From the NCBI GenBank assembly GCA_002862785.1, contig PKDZ01000028.1:1-52157 (forward strand): a stretch of 52,157 nt of DNA, given 5' to 3'. Each line of letters begins with the position of its first letter. Position 1 is the first letter of the stretch. A program made the position numbers and the translations under genes. This stretch comes from Flavobacteriales bacterium. Lineage in GTDB: Bacteria; Bacteroidota; Bacteroidia; Flavobacteriales_D; Sanyastnellaceae. The notes beneath the pieces are model-generated. The model was given only the letters and a program-made list of their open reading frames with translations. It was not told where the DNA came from and did no database searches. Below are positions 1-7,256 of the stretch, in pieces.

Positions 1-546
1 TGCGGCAACGTGGACACGGACGTGGACAGTGACGGTGTCTGTGACGACAACGACCTCTGCACCGACCCGCTGGCCAACAACTACCTGAGCCCCGGTGGCG
101 AGGAATGTGAGGTGTGCCCGGACGCTCCCATCTTCAACGGAATCTCACCGTTGACGCCGGCGACAACGATGTCCTCAGCCGATGGCGCCATCAGCCTGGA
201 TCTCTCCGGAAATACGGCCACGACGCTGTACCTGATGGGAATCAACGGTGCGCCCGACTACACGATTTCCCTCCCGGACGCACTGAACAACCTGCAAGCT
301 GGATACTACACCGCCATGGTGCAGGATGCCGACGGATGTTGGGGCGTGGCGGGCACGTCACCGGGCGGAACCACCCTGCAACAGCCTGCCGTTTCCCTGG
401 AGCTGATCATTCCGTTTGACCTCTGCTGCAGCGGGTGCGGCATCAACGACAGCGATGCCGACGGCATCTGCGACGACGACGACAACTGCACCGACCAAAC
501 GGCGACCAACTTTGCCGATCCGGCCAACAGCCCGTGCAGCTATTGA
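1..546 (+). CDS. C-terminal part of a secreted SprB-like / DxDxDG-repeat surface protein (5' end outside window)
   Basis: The reading frame is already open at base 1, so only the last 181 residues are visible. Two Cys-rich modules of the form DxDxDGxCDDxDxCTD, which look like calcium-binding thrombospondin type 3 units, flank a domain of about 80 residues. That domain ends in LQAGYYTAMVQDADGC, the typical end of SprB-type adhesin repeats. The last module ends ATNFADPANSPCSY and lacks a recognisable T9SS sorting domain. Related modules occur in the large protein at 7257-10193. Extracellular adhesin or structural role is inferred; ligand and full architecture cannot be seen. Confidence 0.75.
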   Translation, partial: CGNVDTDVDSDGVCDDNDLCTDPLANNYLSPGGEECEVCPDAPIFNGISPLTPATTMSSADGAISLDLSGNTATTLYLMGINGAPDYTISLPDALNNLQAGYYTAMVQDADGCWGVAGTSPGGTTLQQPAVSLELIIPFDLCCSGCGINDSDADGICDDDDNCTDQTATNFADPANSPCSY

Positions 547-570
547 AGCCGTCGCTGCGTTTGACCGATA

Positions 571-601
571 AAAAAAGCCCCGCCACCGAGCGGGGCTTTT
601 T
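571..601 (+). terminator. Rho-independent terminator
   Basis: A-tract, GCCCCGC (577-583), six-base loop, GCGGGGC (590-596), then TTTTT. It lies 25 bases after the stop of the surface-protein gene and closes that transcript. Confidence 0.9.
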
Positions 602-653
602 GCTGCCTTTCTGGGTCCATTCCCCACCCGCCATAAGTCCCCTTTGACGCGGC

Positions 654-661
654 TACCTTTG
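654..661 (+). promoter_or_regulatory. Candidate Bacteroidota -7 box (TACCTTTG) before tatA
   Basis: TACCTTTG matches the Bacteroidota -7 consensus TAnnTTTG exactly and ends 7 bases before the tatA ATG. No TTG is present at the expected -33 distance (a TTTG at 643-646 is too close), so promoter activity is plausible but not secure. Confidence 0.4.
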
Positions 662-668
662 ACGCTCC

Positions 669-1040
669 ATGGGCACGACGGAAATCGTCTTCATCCTGCT
701 GATTTACCTGCTCCTCTTCGGGACGAAGGGGCTGCCCTCCATGGCGCAGTCCGCGGGCAAGTTCATGCGGCAGGTCCGCGACGCCCAGCAGGACATCCAG
801 CGCGAGATCCTCAGCGGAACCGACGACCTGCGCAAGGGCGCGGCCGCCTTCCGCGATCCCGTCGGCGCCGCCACCAAGGGCTTCGAAGACGCGATGAAGG
901 CCCCGTCGGGCACCCCCCGCTCATCCACGGGCCCTTCTGCGGGCAGCTCCACGGGCACGCCGGCCGACGGTATGCCGCCCGAGGGCGACGGCGACATGCC
1001 TAGCGCGGAGGACACTGCTGACGCCAAGCCCGACGCCTGA
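669..1040 (+). CDS. tatA: TatA/TatE-family twin-arginine translocase subunit
   Basis: A 123-residue protein with the TatA layout: one N-terminal transmembrane helix (about residues 4-17), the FG hinge (17-18) followed by LP (22-23), and an amphipathic helix (about 24-50) with alternating charges. The C-terminal 50 residues are Pro/Gly/Ser/Asp-rich and probably disordered. TatA-type proteins form the pore of the Tat pathway, which moves folded, often cofactor-bearing proteins across the inner membrane. No tatC lies nearby. The stop at 1038-1040 is directly followed by the ATG of the antiporter gene, suggesting co-transcription. A TatB-like assignment cannot be excluded, because the two differ little at this length. 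Confidence 0.85.
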   Translation: MGTTEIVFILLIYLLLFGTKGLPSMAQSAGKFMRQVRDAQQDIQREILSGTDDLRKGAAAFRDPVGAATKGFEDAMKAPSGTPRSSTGPSAGSSTGTPADGMPPEGDGDMPSAEDTADAKPDA

Positions 1041-2018
1041 ATGGAGTTCCTCGCCGACATCCCGGCCCTGCTGGCGCTCGTCTTGGGCCTGGTGTTCCTC
1101 GTGGGCGGCGGTGAGCTGCTCGTCCGCGGTGCGGCCGCCCTCGCCCTGAAGGCCAACATCCCCCCGCTCCTCATCGGCCTGACCGTCGTGAGCATGGGCA
1201 CCTCCGCTCCGGAGCTGTTCGCCTCGGTGGAAGCTGCCCTCGAAGGCCACCCGGGCCTAGCGGTCGGTAACGTGCTGGGCTCCAACGTGGCCAACCTCGC
1301 CCTCATCCTCGGCCTGACCGCCCTGATTCGGCCCGTCACCGTGGACCGCATGGCCCTTCGGCTCGACATCCCCCTCATGTTCGGCGCCAGCCTGCTCTTC
1401 GTCGCGGTCGCCTCCGATCTGGAGATGACCCGGACCGAAGGCATCAGCGCCCTGGTGCTGATGGGGTTGTTCATCGCCTCCCTCTTCCGGCGGGCGAAAC
1501 AGCAGGACAACCCGGTCGATGGAGACGTGTCGGAAACCGGCGGGTGGGCATCGAAGTCTGTCTTGGCCTTGCTTGGGGTGATGCTGGCGGGAACGGGTGC
1601 ACTCTACTTCGGATCGGAAGCCTTTGTGGACGGGGCCAGCCGCATCGCCCTCCAGATGGGGGTCAGCGACCACGTGATTGGCCTGACCGTCGTCGCCTTC
1701 GGCACGAGCCTGCCCGAAATCGTGGCGTCCGGCATGGCCGCCTGGCGGGGCCAATCCGACCTCGCTGTGGGCAACGTCGTCGGCAGCAACCTCTTCAACC
1801 TGCTCCTCGTCCTCGGCACCACCGCCACCATCACCCCCCTGCCCATGGGGCCCGAGGTGTTGTCGTGGGACATCTGGTGGGTGCTCGGGACCGCCGCCGC
1901 CCTCATCCCCCTCGCCCTGCTCGGCGGGCTTCGGACGCCGCGCCTGGGTCGCTGGCAAGGCGGCCTCTTCGTCCTGGCCTACCTCGTCTACATCGGCACC
2001 ACGTGGACGGGCCTCTGA
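1041..2018 (+). CDS. Calcium/sodium antiporter (CaCA family, YrbG-like)
   Basis: A 325-residue polytopic membrane protein with the two inverted alpha-repeats that define cation/Ca2+ exchangers: GTSAPE near residue 53 followed by GNVLGSN, and GTSLPE near residue 220 followed by GNVVGSN. The acidic residue in each repeat coordinates the transported cation. About ten hydrophobic helices are visible, and a short hydrophilic loop near residues 150-170 separates the halves. Length is normal for the bacterial YrbG type. Its ATG abuts the tatA stop. Ion specificity is inferred from family membership. Confidence 0.9.
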   Translation: MEFLADIPALLALVLGLVFLVGGGELLVRGAAALALKANIPPLLIGLTVVSMGTSAPELFASVEAALEGHPGLAVGNVLGSNVANLALILGLTALIRPVTVDRMALRLDIPLMFGASLLFVAVASDLEMTRTEGISALVLMGLFIASLFRRAKQQDNPVDGDVSETGGWASKSVLALLGVMLAGTGALYFGSEAFVDGASRIALQMGVSDHVIGLTVVAFGTSLPEIVASGMAAWRGQSDLAVGNVVGSNLFNLLLVLGTTATITPLPMGPEVLSWDIWWVLGTAAALIPLALLGGLRTPRLGRWQGGLFVLAYLVYIGTTWTGL

Positions 2019-2566
2019 CCGTTCTCTCAGCCGGCGCCGCCCGCTGCCGGCATTGGCCTGGACTCCTCTCTTCGGAGTCCCTCGACGCCTGGGTGGACCG
2101 CATCCCGTGGCAGCAAAACCGCATCACCGTCTACGGCAAGACCTACGACGAACCGCGCCTCACCGCGTGGTTCGGTCCGGCCTATCGGTACAGCTCCATC
2201 GACTGGCCCGCCACCCAGATCCCGGTTGAATTAAAAGCACTCAATCAACTCGTTTCAAAGGAGTTGAGGTGTCGAGAGTTTGATGCCGTGTTGTGCAACC
2301 TGTACCGCGATGGGCAGGACGCCATGGGCTGGCACCGGGACAACGAGCCCGAAATCGACCCCGCCGTCATCGCCTCGGTCAGCTTCGGGGCAGCACGCGA
2401 TTTCAAGGTGCGGCACCGCACCACCAAGGAAGGATTGACCGTCTCGCTGGGGCACGGCGACCTGCTCGCGATGGAGCACCTCCAGGCCGATTATGACCAC
2501 GCCCTGCCGAGGCGGGCCCGGGTCGATGCCCCGCGGTTGAACCTCACCTTCCGCCACTTCCGTTGA
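2003..2566 (+). CDS. AlkB-like 2-oxoglutarate/Fe(II)-dependent dioxygenase
   Basis: Small AlkB-family protein (about 187 residues), predicted to demethylate alkylated bases oxidatively. Iron ligands are visible as WHRD (HxD), with the distal His in YDHALPR. The 2-oxoglutarate-binding Arg lies in the C-terminal RLNLTFR. IPWQQNRITVYGKTYDEPR matches the N-terminal substrate region of short AlkB homologues. The reading frame extends far upstream inside the antiporter gene, so the start is uncertain. No ATG is near the expected N-terminus; GTG at 2003 gives a normal length and a 16-base overlap with the antiporter, so it was chosen. Confidence 0.85.
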   Translation: MDGPLTVLSAGAARCRHWPGLLSSESLDAWVDRIPWQQNRITVYGKTYDEPRLTAWFGPAYRYSSIDWPATQIPVELKALNQLVSKELRCREFDAVLCNLYRDGQDAMGWHRDNEPEIDPAVIASVSFGAARDFKVRHRTTKEGLTVSLGHGDLLAMEHLQADYDHALPRRARVDAPRLNLTFRHFR

Positions 2567-2617
2567 GGGGGCAGTCGGGGTGGTTCGGGCCGGGGGCGCG
2601 CTGTACCTTGCATCTCC

Positions 2618-3433
2618 ATGTCTGTTCACGCCTCCGCCAAACGCATCACCACGCAAGTGCTGCAGGAAATGAAGCACAACGGTGAGAAGATCGCCATGCT
2701 CACCGCCTACGATTACTCCATGGCCCGCATCGTCGACGGTGCCGGGGTCGATGTGATCCTGGTGGGCGACAGCGCCTCCAACGTGATGGCCGGCCACGAG
2801 ACCACCCTCCCCATCACGTTGGACCAGATGATCTACCACGCCCAAGGCGTGGTGCGGGCCGCCAAGAAGGCGCTCGTGGTGGTCGACCTCCCCTTCGGAA
2901 CCTACCAGGGCAACTCCAAGGAGGCGTTGCAAAGCGCCATCCGCATCATGAAGGAGAGCGGTGCCCACGCCGTCAAGCTCGAAGGCGGCGCCGAAGTCCG
3001 CGAAAGCATCGAGCGCATCCTCACGGCCGGCATCCCCGTCATGGGCCACCTCGGCCTGACGCCACAGAGCATCTACAAGTTTGGCACCTACACCGTCCGG
3101 GCAAAGGAAGAGGCCGAGGCAGCGGAGTTGAAAGCCAATGCCAAGCTGCTCGAGGAGATTGGCTGCTTCAGCCTTGTGCTCGAGAAGGTCCCCGCCAAGC
3201 TCGCGACCGAGGTCAGCGAAAGCCTGGACATCCCAACCATCGGCATCGGCGCCGGCGTCGGCTGCGACGGCCAGGTGCTCGTCCTGCCCGACATGCTGGG
3301 CATCACCCAGGACTTCTCACCGCGCTTCCTGCGCCGCTACCTCGACATGGGCCAGCAGATGCACGACGCCATCGGCCAATACGTGTCGGATGTCCGCTCC
3401 AAGGACTTCCCCAACGAAAGCGAGCAATACTGA
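2618..3433 (+). CDS. panB: 3-methyl-2-oxobutanoate hydroxymethyltransferase
   Basis: PanB (271 residues) transfers a hydroxymethyl group from 5,10-methylene-THF to 2-oxoisovalerate, making ketopantoate for pantothenate/CoA synthesis. Family signatures are clear: [19 protein letters not shown] near the N-terminus, [38 protein letters not shown], and [17 protein letters not shown] with the usual FLRRY near the C-terminus. Length is typical. A TACCTTGC box ends 6 bases before the ATG. The stop overlaps the ATG of the next gene (ATGA), so translation is probably coupled. Confidence 0.97.
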   Translation: MSVHASAKRITTQVLQEMKHNGEKIAMLTAYDYSMARIVDGAGVDVILVGDSASNVMAGHETTLPITLDQMIYHAQGVVRAAKKALVVVDLPFGTYQGNSKEALQSAIRIMKESGAHAVKLEGGAEVRESIERILTAGIPVMGHLGLTPQSIYKFGTYTVRAKEEAEAAELKANAKLLEEIGCFSLVLEKVPAKLATEVSESLDIPTIGIGAGVGCDGQVLVLPDMLGITQDFSPRFLRRYLDMGQQMHDAIGQYVSDVRSKDFPNESEQY

Positions 3434-4224
3434 TGGGCCAGGAGCGCGACGGATCCCCGTTTGCCCACAAGCCCAAGGTGCCCATCATCATGAGCACCCC
3501 GGAAAATCTGGAGGTCCTGTTTGAGGACAACCACATCATCGCGGTCAACAAGCGCTCCAGCGACATCGTCCAGGGCGACATCACCAACGACCGCACCCTC
3601 GACAACGTCATCCGCGAATACCTGCGGGTCAAGTACGACAAGCCGGGTGAGGCCTGGCTCGGCACCATCCACCGCATCGACCGCCCGGTCAGCGGCGTCA
3701 TCCTCTACGCCAAGACGTCCAAGTGCCTCAGCCGCATGATGAAGGCGTTCAAGCACCGTGAGGTCGCCAAAACGTATTGGGCGGTGGTCAAGGGCGAACC
3801 GCCCCAAACTGTCGGCCACGTGGTGAATTACCTCCGGAAGAACAGCGAGCGCAACAAGAGCTACGCCTACGACACCTCGGGCAAGGACCGCAAGGAGTCC
3901 GAGCTCAAGTACTACCTGCTCGGCAAGGGCGACCATTACCACTTCGTGGAAGTCCACCCGAAATCCGGCCGCCACCACCAGATTCGGGTCACGCTGTCTT
4001 CGCTGGGTTGCCCCATCAAGGGCGACATCAAATACGGGGCGCGCCGGACCAACGACAACGCCTCCATCCACCTCCACGCCCGGCGCATCGAGTTCGTGCA
4101 TCCCGTGCGGCGCGAGGTCGTTCGCATCATCGCCCCGCCCCCAGAGGACAACCTCTGGGACAAGATGCTCGAGTTGGATGAAAAGGTGAAAACTGGCGGC
4201 GCCGACCCGCGTCCGGGGCAGTAA
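3433..4224 (+). CDS. RluA-family 23S rRNA/tRNA pseudouridine synthase
   Basis: RluA-type enzyme of 263 residues that isomerises uridine to pseudouridine in structured RNA. The catalytic motif HRIDRPVSG starts at residue 80, with the nucleophilic Asp at 83. GRHHQIRVTLSSLGCPIKGD is the second conserved block. There is no S4 domain, as in the short RluA/RluC-like paralogues of Bacteroidota. The ATG at 3433 overlaps the panB stop. An in-frame ATG at 3490 (residue 20) begins right before the conserved LFEDNHIIAVNK segment and is a credible alternative. The target uridine cannot be deduced. Confidence 0.9.
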   Translation: MGQERDGSPFAHKPKVPIIMSTPENLEVLFEDNHIIAVNKRSSDIVQGDITNDRTLDNVIREYLRVKYDKPGEAWLGTIHRIDRPVSGVILYAKTSKCLSRMMKAFKHREVAKTYWAVVKGEPPQTVGHVVNYLRKNSERNKSYAYDTSGKDRKESELKYYLLGKGDHYHFVEVHPKSGRHHQIRVTLSSLGCPIKGDIKYGARRTNDNASIHLHARRIEFVHPVRREVVRIIAPPPEDNLWDKMLELDEKVKTGGADPRPGQ

Positions 4225-4229
4225 ATTTG
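4222..4229 (+). promoter_or_regulatory. Candidate -7 box (TAAATTTG) before trxB
   Basis: TAAATTTG fits TAnnTTTG exactly, overlaps the stop codon of the preceding gene and ends 7 bases before the trxB ATG. A matching TTG at -33 was not found. Confidence 0.35.
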
Positions 4230-4236
4230 CCCTCCC

Positions 4237-5190
4237 ATGGAAGCCAAGGAACACGTCAAGTGCCTGATCATCGGATCGGGCCCCGCAGGATACACCGCCG
4301 CCATCTACGCCGCCCGGGCGGACATGAAGCCCGTCCTCTATCAGGGCATGCAGCCCGGTGGACAGCTCACCGAGACGACCGACGTCGACAATTTCCCCGG
4401 ATACCCGCAAGGCATCAACGGGACGGCCATGATGGTCGATCTGGAAAACCAGGCCAAGCGCTTCGAGACCGACGTCCGCACCGGATGGGTCACCGCCGTC
4501 GACTTCAGCGGCGACAAGAAGCTGGTCGAGATTGAGGAGGGCAAGCACGTGGTCAGCGCCGACAGCGTCATCATCTCCACGGGCGCCTCGGCCAAGTGGC
4601 TGGGCCTGGAGAGCGAAACCCGCCTGCGCCTCAACGGTGGCGGCGTCTCGGCCTGCGCCGTGTGTGACGGCTTCTTCTACCGCGGCCAGGAGGTCGCTGT
4701 GGTCGGTGCTGGCGACAGCGCCTGTGAGGAAGCGAGCTACCTCGCCAAGCTCTGCACCAAGGTCCACATGCTCGTGCGCCGCGACCAGATGCGCGCCTCT
4801 AAGGCGATGCAGCACCGCGTCATGGGCATGGACAACATCGAAATCCACTGGAACACCGAGACCGTCGACATCCTCGGTGCCGAGCAGGTGGAGGGCGCGA
4901 AGGTCCGCAACAACCAGACCGGTGAGGAGACCGTCCTGCCCGTCACCGGCTTCTTCCTGGCCATTGGCCACAAGCCCAACACCGACATCTTCGCCGGCCA
5001 AGTCGACCTCGATGAGGAAGGCTACATCATTGCCGCCAAGCCCGGGTCGTCCTATACCAATGTGGAGGGCGTGTTCTGGAGCGGCGACGCCTGCGACAAG
5101 ACGTACCGCCAGGCCATCACGGCCGCCGGCACCGGCTGCATAGCCGCCCTCGACGCAGAGCGCTGGCTCGCCGAAAAGGGCATCCATTGA
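4237..5190 (+). CDS. trxB: Thioredoxin-disulfide reductase
   Basis: TrxB (317 residues) is the NADPH- and FAD-dependent enzyme that keeps cytosolic thioredoxin reduced. It has the FAD-binding GSGPAG near the N-terminus, the redox-active CAVC at residues 140-143, the NADPH-binding GAGDSACEEA, and a C-terminal FAD segment with the usual FWSGDACDKTYRQAITAAGTG-like block. Length is canonical. It follows the pseudouridine synthase by 12 bases, and its TGA overlaps the TTG start of the lipoprotein downstream. With bshB1 and the peroxidase-like gene at 10430-11821, it contributes to thiol redox balance. Confidence 0.97.
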   Translation: MEAKEHVKCLIIGSGPAGYTAAIYAARADMKPVLYQGMQPGGQLTETTDVDNFPGYPQGINGTAMMVDLENQAKRFETDVRTGWVTAVDFSGDKKLVEIEEGKHVVSADSVIISTGASAKWLGLESETRLRLNGGGVSACAVCDGFFYRGQEVAVVGAGDSACEEASYLAKLCTKVHMLVRRDQMRASKAMQHRVMGMDNIEIHWNTETVDILGAEQVEGAKVRNNQTGEETVLPVTGFFLAIGHKPNTDIFAGQVDLDEEGYIIAAKPGSSYTNVEGVFWSGDACDKTYRQAITAAGTGCIAALDAERWLAEKGIH

Positions 5191-6014
5191 TCGGCCCCCG
5201 GCCGGCCTCCCTCCTGCTGTCCGCGGCCGCCTTCTTGGCGTTGGCCATTGGACTCTCGTCCTGCGCGGAACCCGCCGCCCAAGTGGTCGCCGAGCCATCG
5301 GTTGCCTCAGCGGTTGACGTTGATGCTGATGCGGCCGTCACCTTGGCTCAGAACGTGCCGGCCTACACCCGCGAGGAATTGCTCGGCCGATTCGAACCTG
5401 CCACGCACCCCAGCTTTTCTCGGATTCCCGACGCGTGGACCGACAAGGACGGCATCTACCTGCGCACCGAGGTGCTCGACGCCTGCGGTCGAATGCGCAA
5501 CGCCGCGGCCGCCGAGGGCGTGACGCTGGTCATCCGCAGCGCCACACGAAACTTTCATTACCAGAAGGGCATCTGGGAGCGCAAGTGGGAGCGCCCGCAA
5601 TACATGGGCTGGCAGGCTGTCGACAAGGCCCGCGACATCCTCACCTACAGTGCCATGCCCGGCGCTTCCCGTCACCATTGGGGCACGGATATCGACTTCA
5701 ACTCCTTCGAAAACGACTGGTTCGAAAGCGGCGAGGGCGCGGAAGTCTACACGTGGTTGTGCGACCACGCCGGGGAATACGGCTTCCATCAGGTCTACGA
5801 CGACAAGTCCACCGGCCGCACCGGCTACGAGCTCGAGCGCTGGCATTGGTCCTACCTGCCCACTGCAGGCCCCATGCTCGCCGCTTACAACACCTTGATT
5901 TCCGGGGAAGATCTGACAGGCGCTCCGTTCAGTGGCGCCGAAACGGCAGACAGCCTGGCGGTCCTTCGCGACTTCGTCAACGGCCTCGACCTGCCTCAGA
6001 CGAGCGAGCGATAA
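5187..6014 (+). CDS. VanY-like D-alanyl-D-alanine carboxypeptidase lipoprotein (peptidase M15)
   Basis: A 275-residue exported lipoprotein. The N-terminus is a signal peptide ending in the lipobox LSSC (Cys near residue 26). The mature part carries the M15 zinc-peptidase motifs SRHHWGTDID (residues 161-170, with His163 and Asp170 as ligands) and ERWHWSY (catalytic/ligand region, His220). M15B enzymes trim D-Ala from peptidoglycan stem peptides. The start is TTG at 5187, overlapping the trxB TGA. No other start preserves the signal peptide, so this TTG is well supported. The 3' end overlaps the convergent glycosyltransferase gene by 19 bases. Confidence 0.88.
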   Translation: MIGPRPASLLLSAAAFLALAIGLSSCAEPAAQVVAEPSVASAVDVDADAAVTLAQNVPAYTREELLGRFEPATHPSFSRIPDAWTDKDGIYLRTEVLDACGRMRNAAAAEGVTLVIRSATRNFHYQKGIWERKWERPQYMGWQAVDKARDILTYSAMPGASRHHWGTDIDFNSFENDWFESGEGAEVYTWLCDHAGEYGFHQVYDDKSTGRTGYELERWHWSYLPTAGPMLAAYNTLISGEDLTGAPFSGAETADSLAVLRDFVNGLDLPQTSER

Positions 6015-7159
6015 ACCGCCTCGATGGCACCCCCGACGGCTTCCGGTGTAAATCGCGCCGAAGCGTACCCCTGGATCGCCTCGTGGTCCGACCGCTGGCC
6101 GCTGGCCTTGGCTTTCGCGGCCGCCACGATGGCCTGCGTCAAGCCCTCACGGTCTCCCGATTGGATGAGCGTGCCAAGCACCTCATGGCGGCCCAGGTGC
6201 TCCCCCACTCCCCCGACGTCCGTGGCGAGGGTCGGCAACCCCGTCACCCACGCTTCCAGCAGGACGCACGGCAGGTTCTCGTAGCGGCTGAACAGCACAA
6301 ACGCATCGGCCTCCTGCATGGCCTCCACCACCTGATCTGGTGCAGCCGGGCCTCGAAAGATCACCCTTCCGTTCAGTCCGAGCTGATCCACCATCGCCTT
6401 GTAGCGGGGCACCGCAGCCCTTCCGTCTCCAGCCCCTCCCCAGCAGTCCATCGTCAGGTCTGCACCCCGCTCCACCGCGGCGGACAGTGCATGCAGCATT
6501 CCTGTGATGTCCTTGTGGTCATCGATGAGCGAACTGACGTGCAACAACCGAAGCGGTCCCTCCTGCGAGCGCGGGGTTGATGGAGGATTGAAACCGGCAT
6601 CGACAACGTTGGGAATGACCACCTGACGCACGTCCGGAGCATATCGGGCCATCGCCCGGCCGAGGTGCTCCGAGACAGGCAGATGCACCGCAGCCGCCTG
6701 CAAGGCGCGCTTGACCGCGCGCTCCTCCTTGGGACGGAAGGACCGTCCATGTTCGGCATGGTAGGCGGTCCAATTCTCGGACACGACGAGGGGCACACCC
6801 CACGCCTCTGCCATCCGACACGCCGGGACCGCCGCCTCCGCCGCATTGTGCAAGTGGACGAGGTCCGGGCGATACCCCGCAGAACTCATCTCTCGATGTA
6901 ACTCCATATATAAACGACCAATTCTCATCCTTCTGGGTGGTAAATCGGCGCAATACCGGATGAATTCAAGTCGATTGGGCCATGTACCCTGCCCCTCGGG
7001 CTGAGGGGTATCCCCTCGCGCCGCACTTGAGGCTGGCCACACGTGCAAAACTCTGTTTTCCAACCCCTTGGAGACAGAGTCAATGTGCCGACGAACGAAA
7101 TTGCCGAGCTGATTGTGGACCCGATTCGGGTACCAGCTCGCCAAGTGCAGGATGCGCAT
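5996..7159 (-). CDS. Glycosyltransferase family 4 (GT-B fold)
   Basis: A GT-B glycosyltransferase of about 387 residues. The N-terminus [21 protein letters not shown] is the usual acceptor-side start of GT4 enzymes. The C-terminal nucleotide-sugar domain has [18 protein letters not shown] and the EX7E-type segment [21 protein letters not shown], followed by [11 protein letters not shown]. The ATG at 7157-7159 was chosen because homologues begin at this point, although the frame is open to 7219. It stands alone, divergent from the repeat-protein gene with about 97 bases between them. It may act on an envelope glycan or on surface proteins, but the substrate is unknown. Confidence 0.9.
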   Translation of the reverse strand: MRILHLASWYPNRVHNQLGNFVRRHIDSVSKGLENRVLHVWPASSAARGDTPQPEGQGTWPNRLEFIRYCADLPPRRMRIGRLYMELHREMSSAGYRPDLVHLHNAAEAAVPACRMAEAWGVPLVVSENWTAYHAEHGRSFRPKEERAVKRALQAAAVHLPVSEHLGRAMARYAPDVRQVVIPNVVDAGFNPPSTPRSQEGPLRLLHVSSLIDDHKDITGMLHALSAAVERGADLTMDCWGGAGDGRAAVPRYKAMVDQLGLNGRVIFRGPAAPDQVVEAMQEADAFVLFSRYENLPCVLLEAWVTGLPTLATDVGGVGEHLGRHEVLGTLIQSGDREGLTQAIVAAAKAKASGQRSDHEAIQGYASARFTPEAVGGAIEAVYRSLV

Positions 7160-7256
7160 GCTGCAAGATGGTCCGCCCCGTCGGATAATCCACTTCGTCA
7201 TTGTCAGTGGCATTCCCATTGGATTTTATGACCTTCAAGAAGCCGAACCAAACCTC

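Noticed and set aside
3337-5298. 653-codon open frame on the minus strand over panB, the pseudouridine synthase and trxB
   Set aside because: Covers three well-supported plus-strand genes in antisense; no recognisable protein features.
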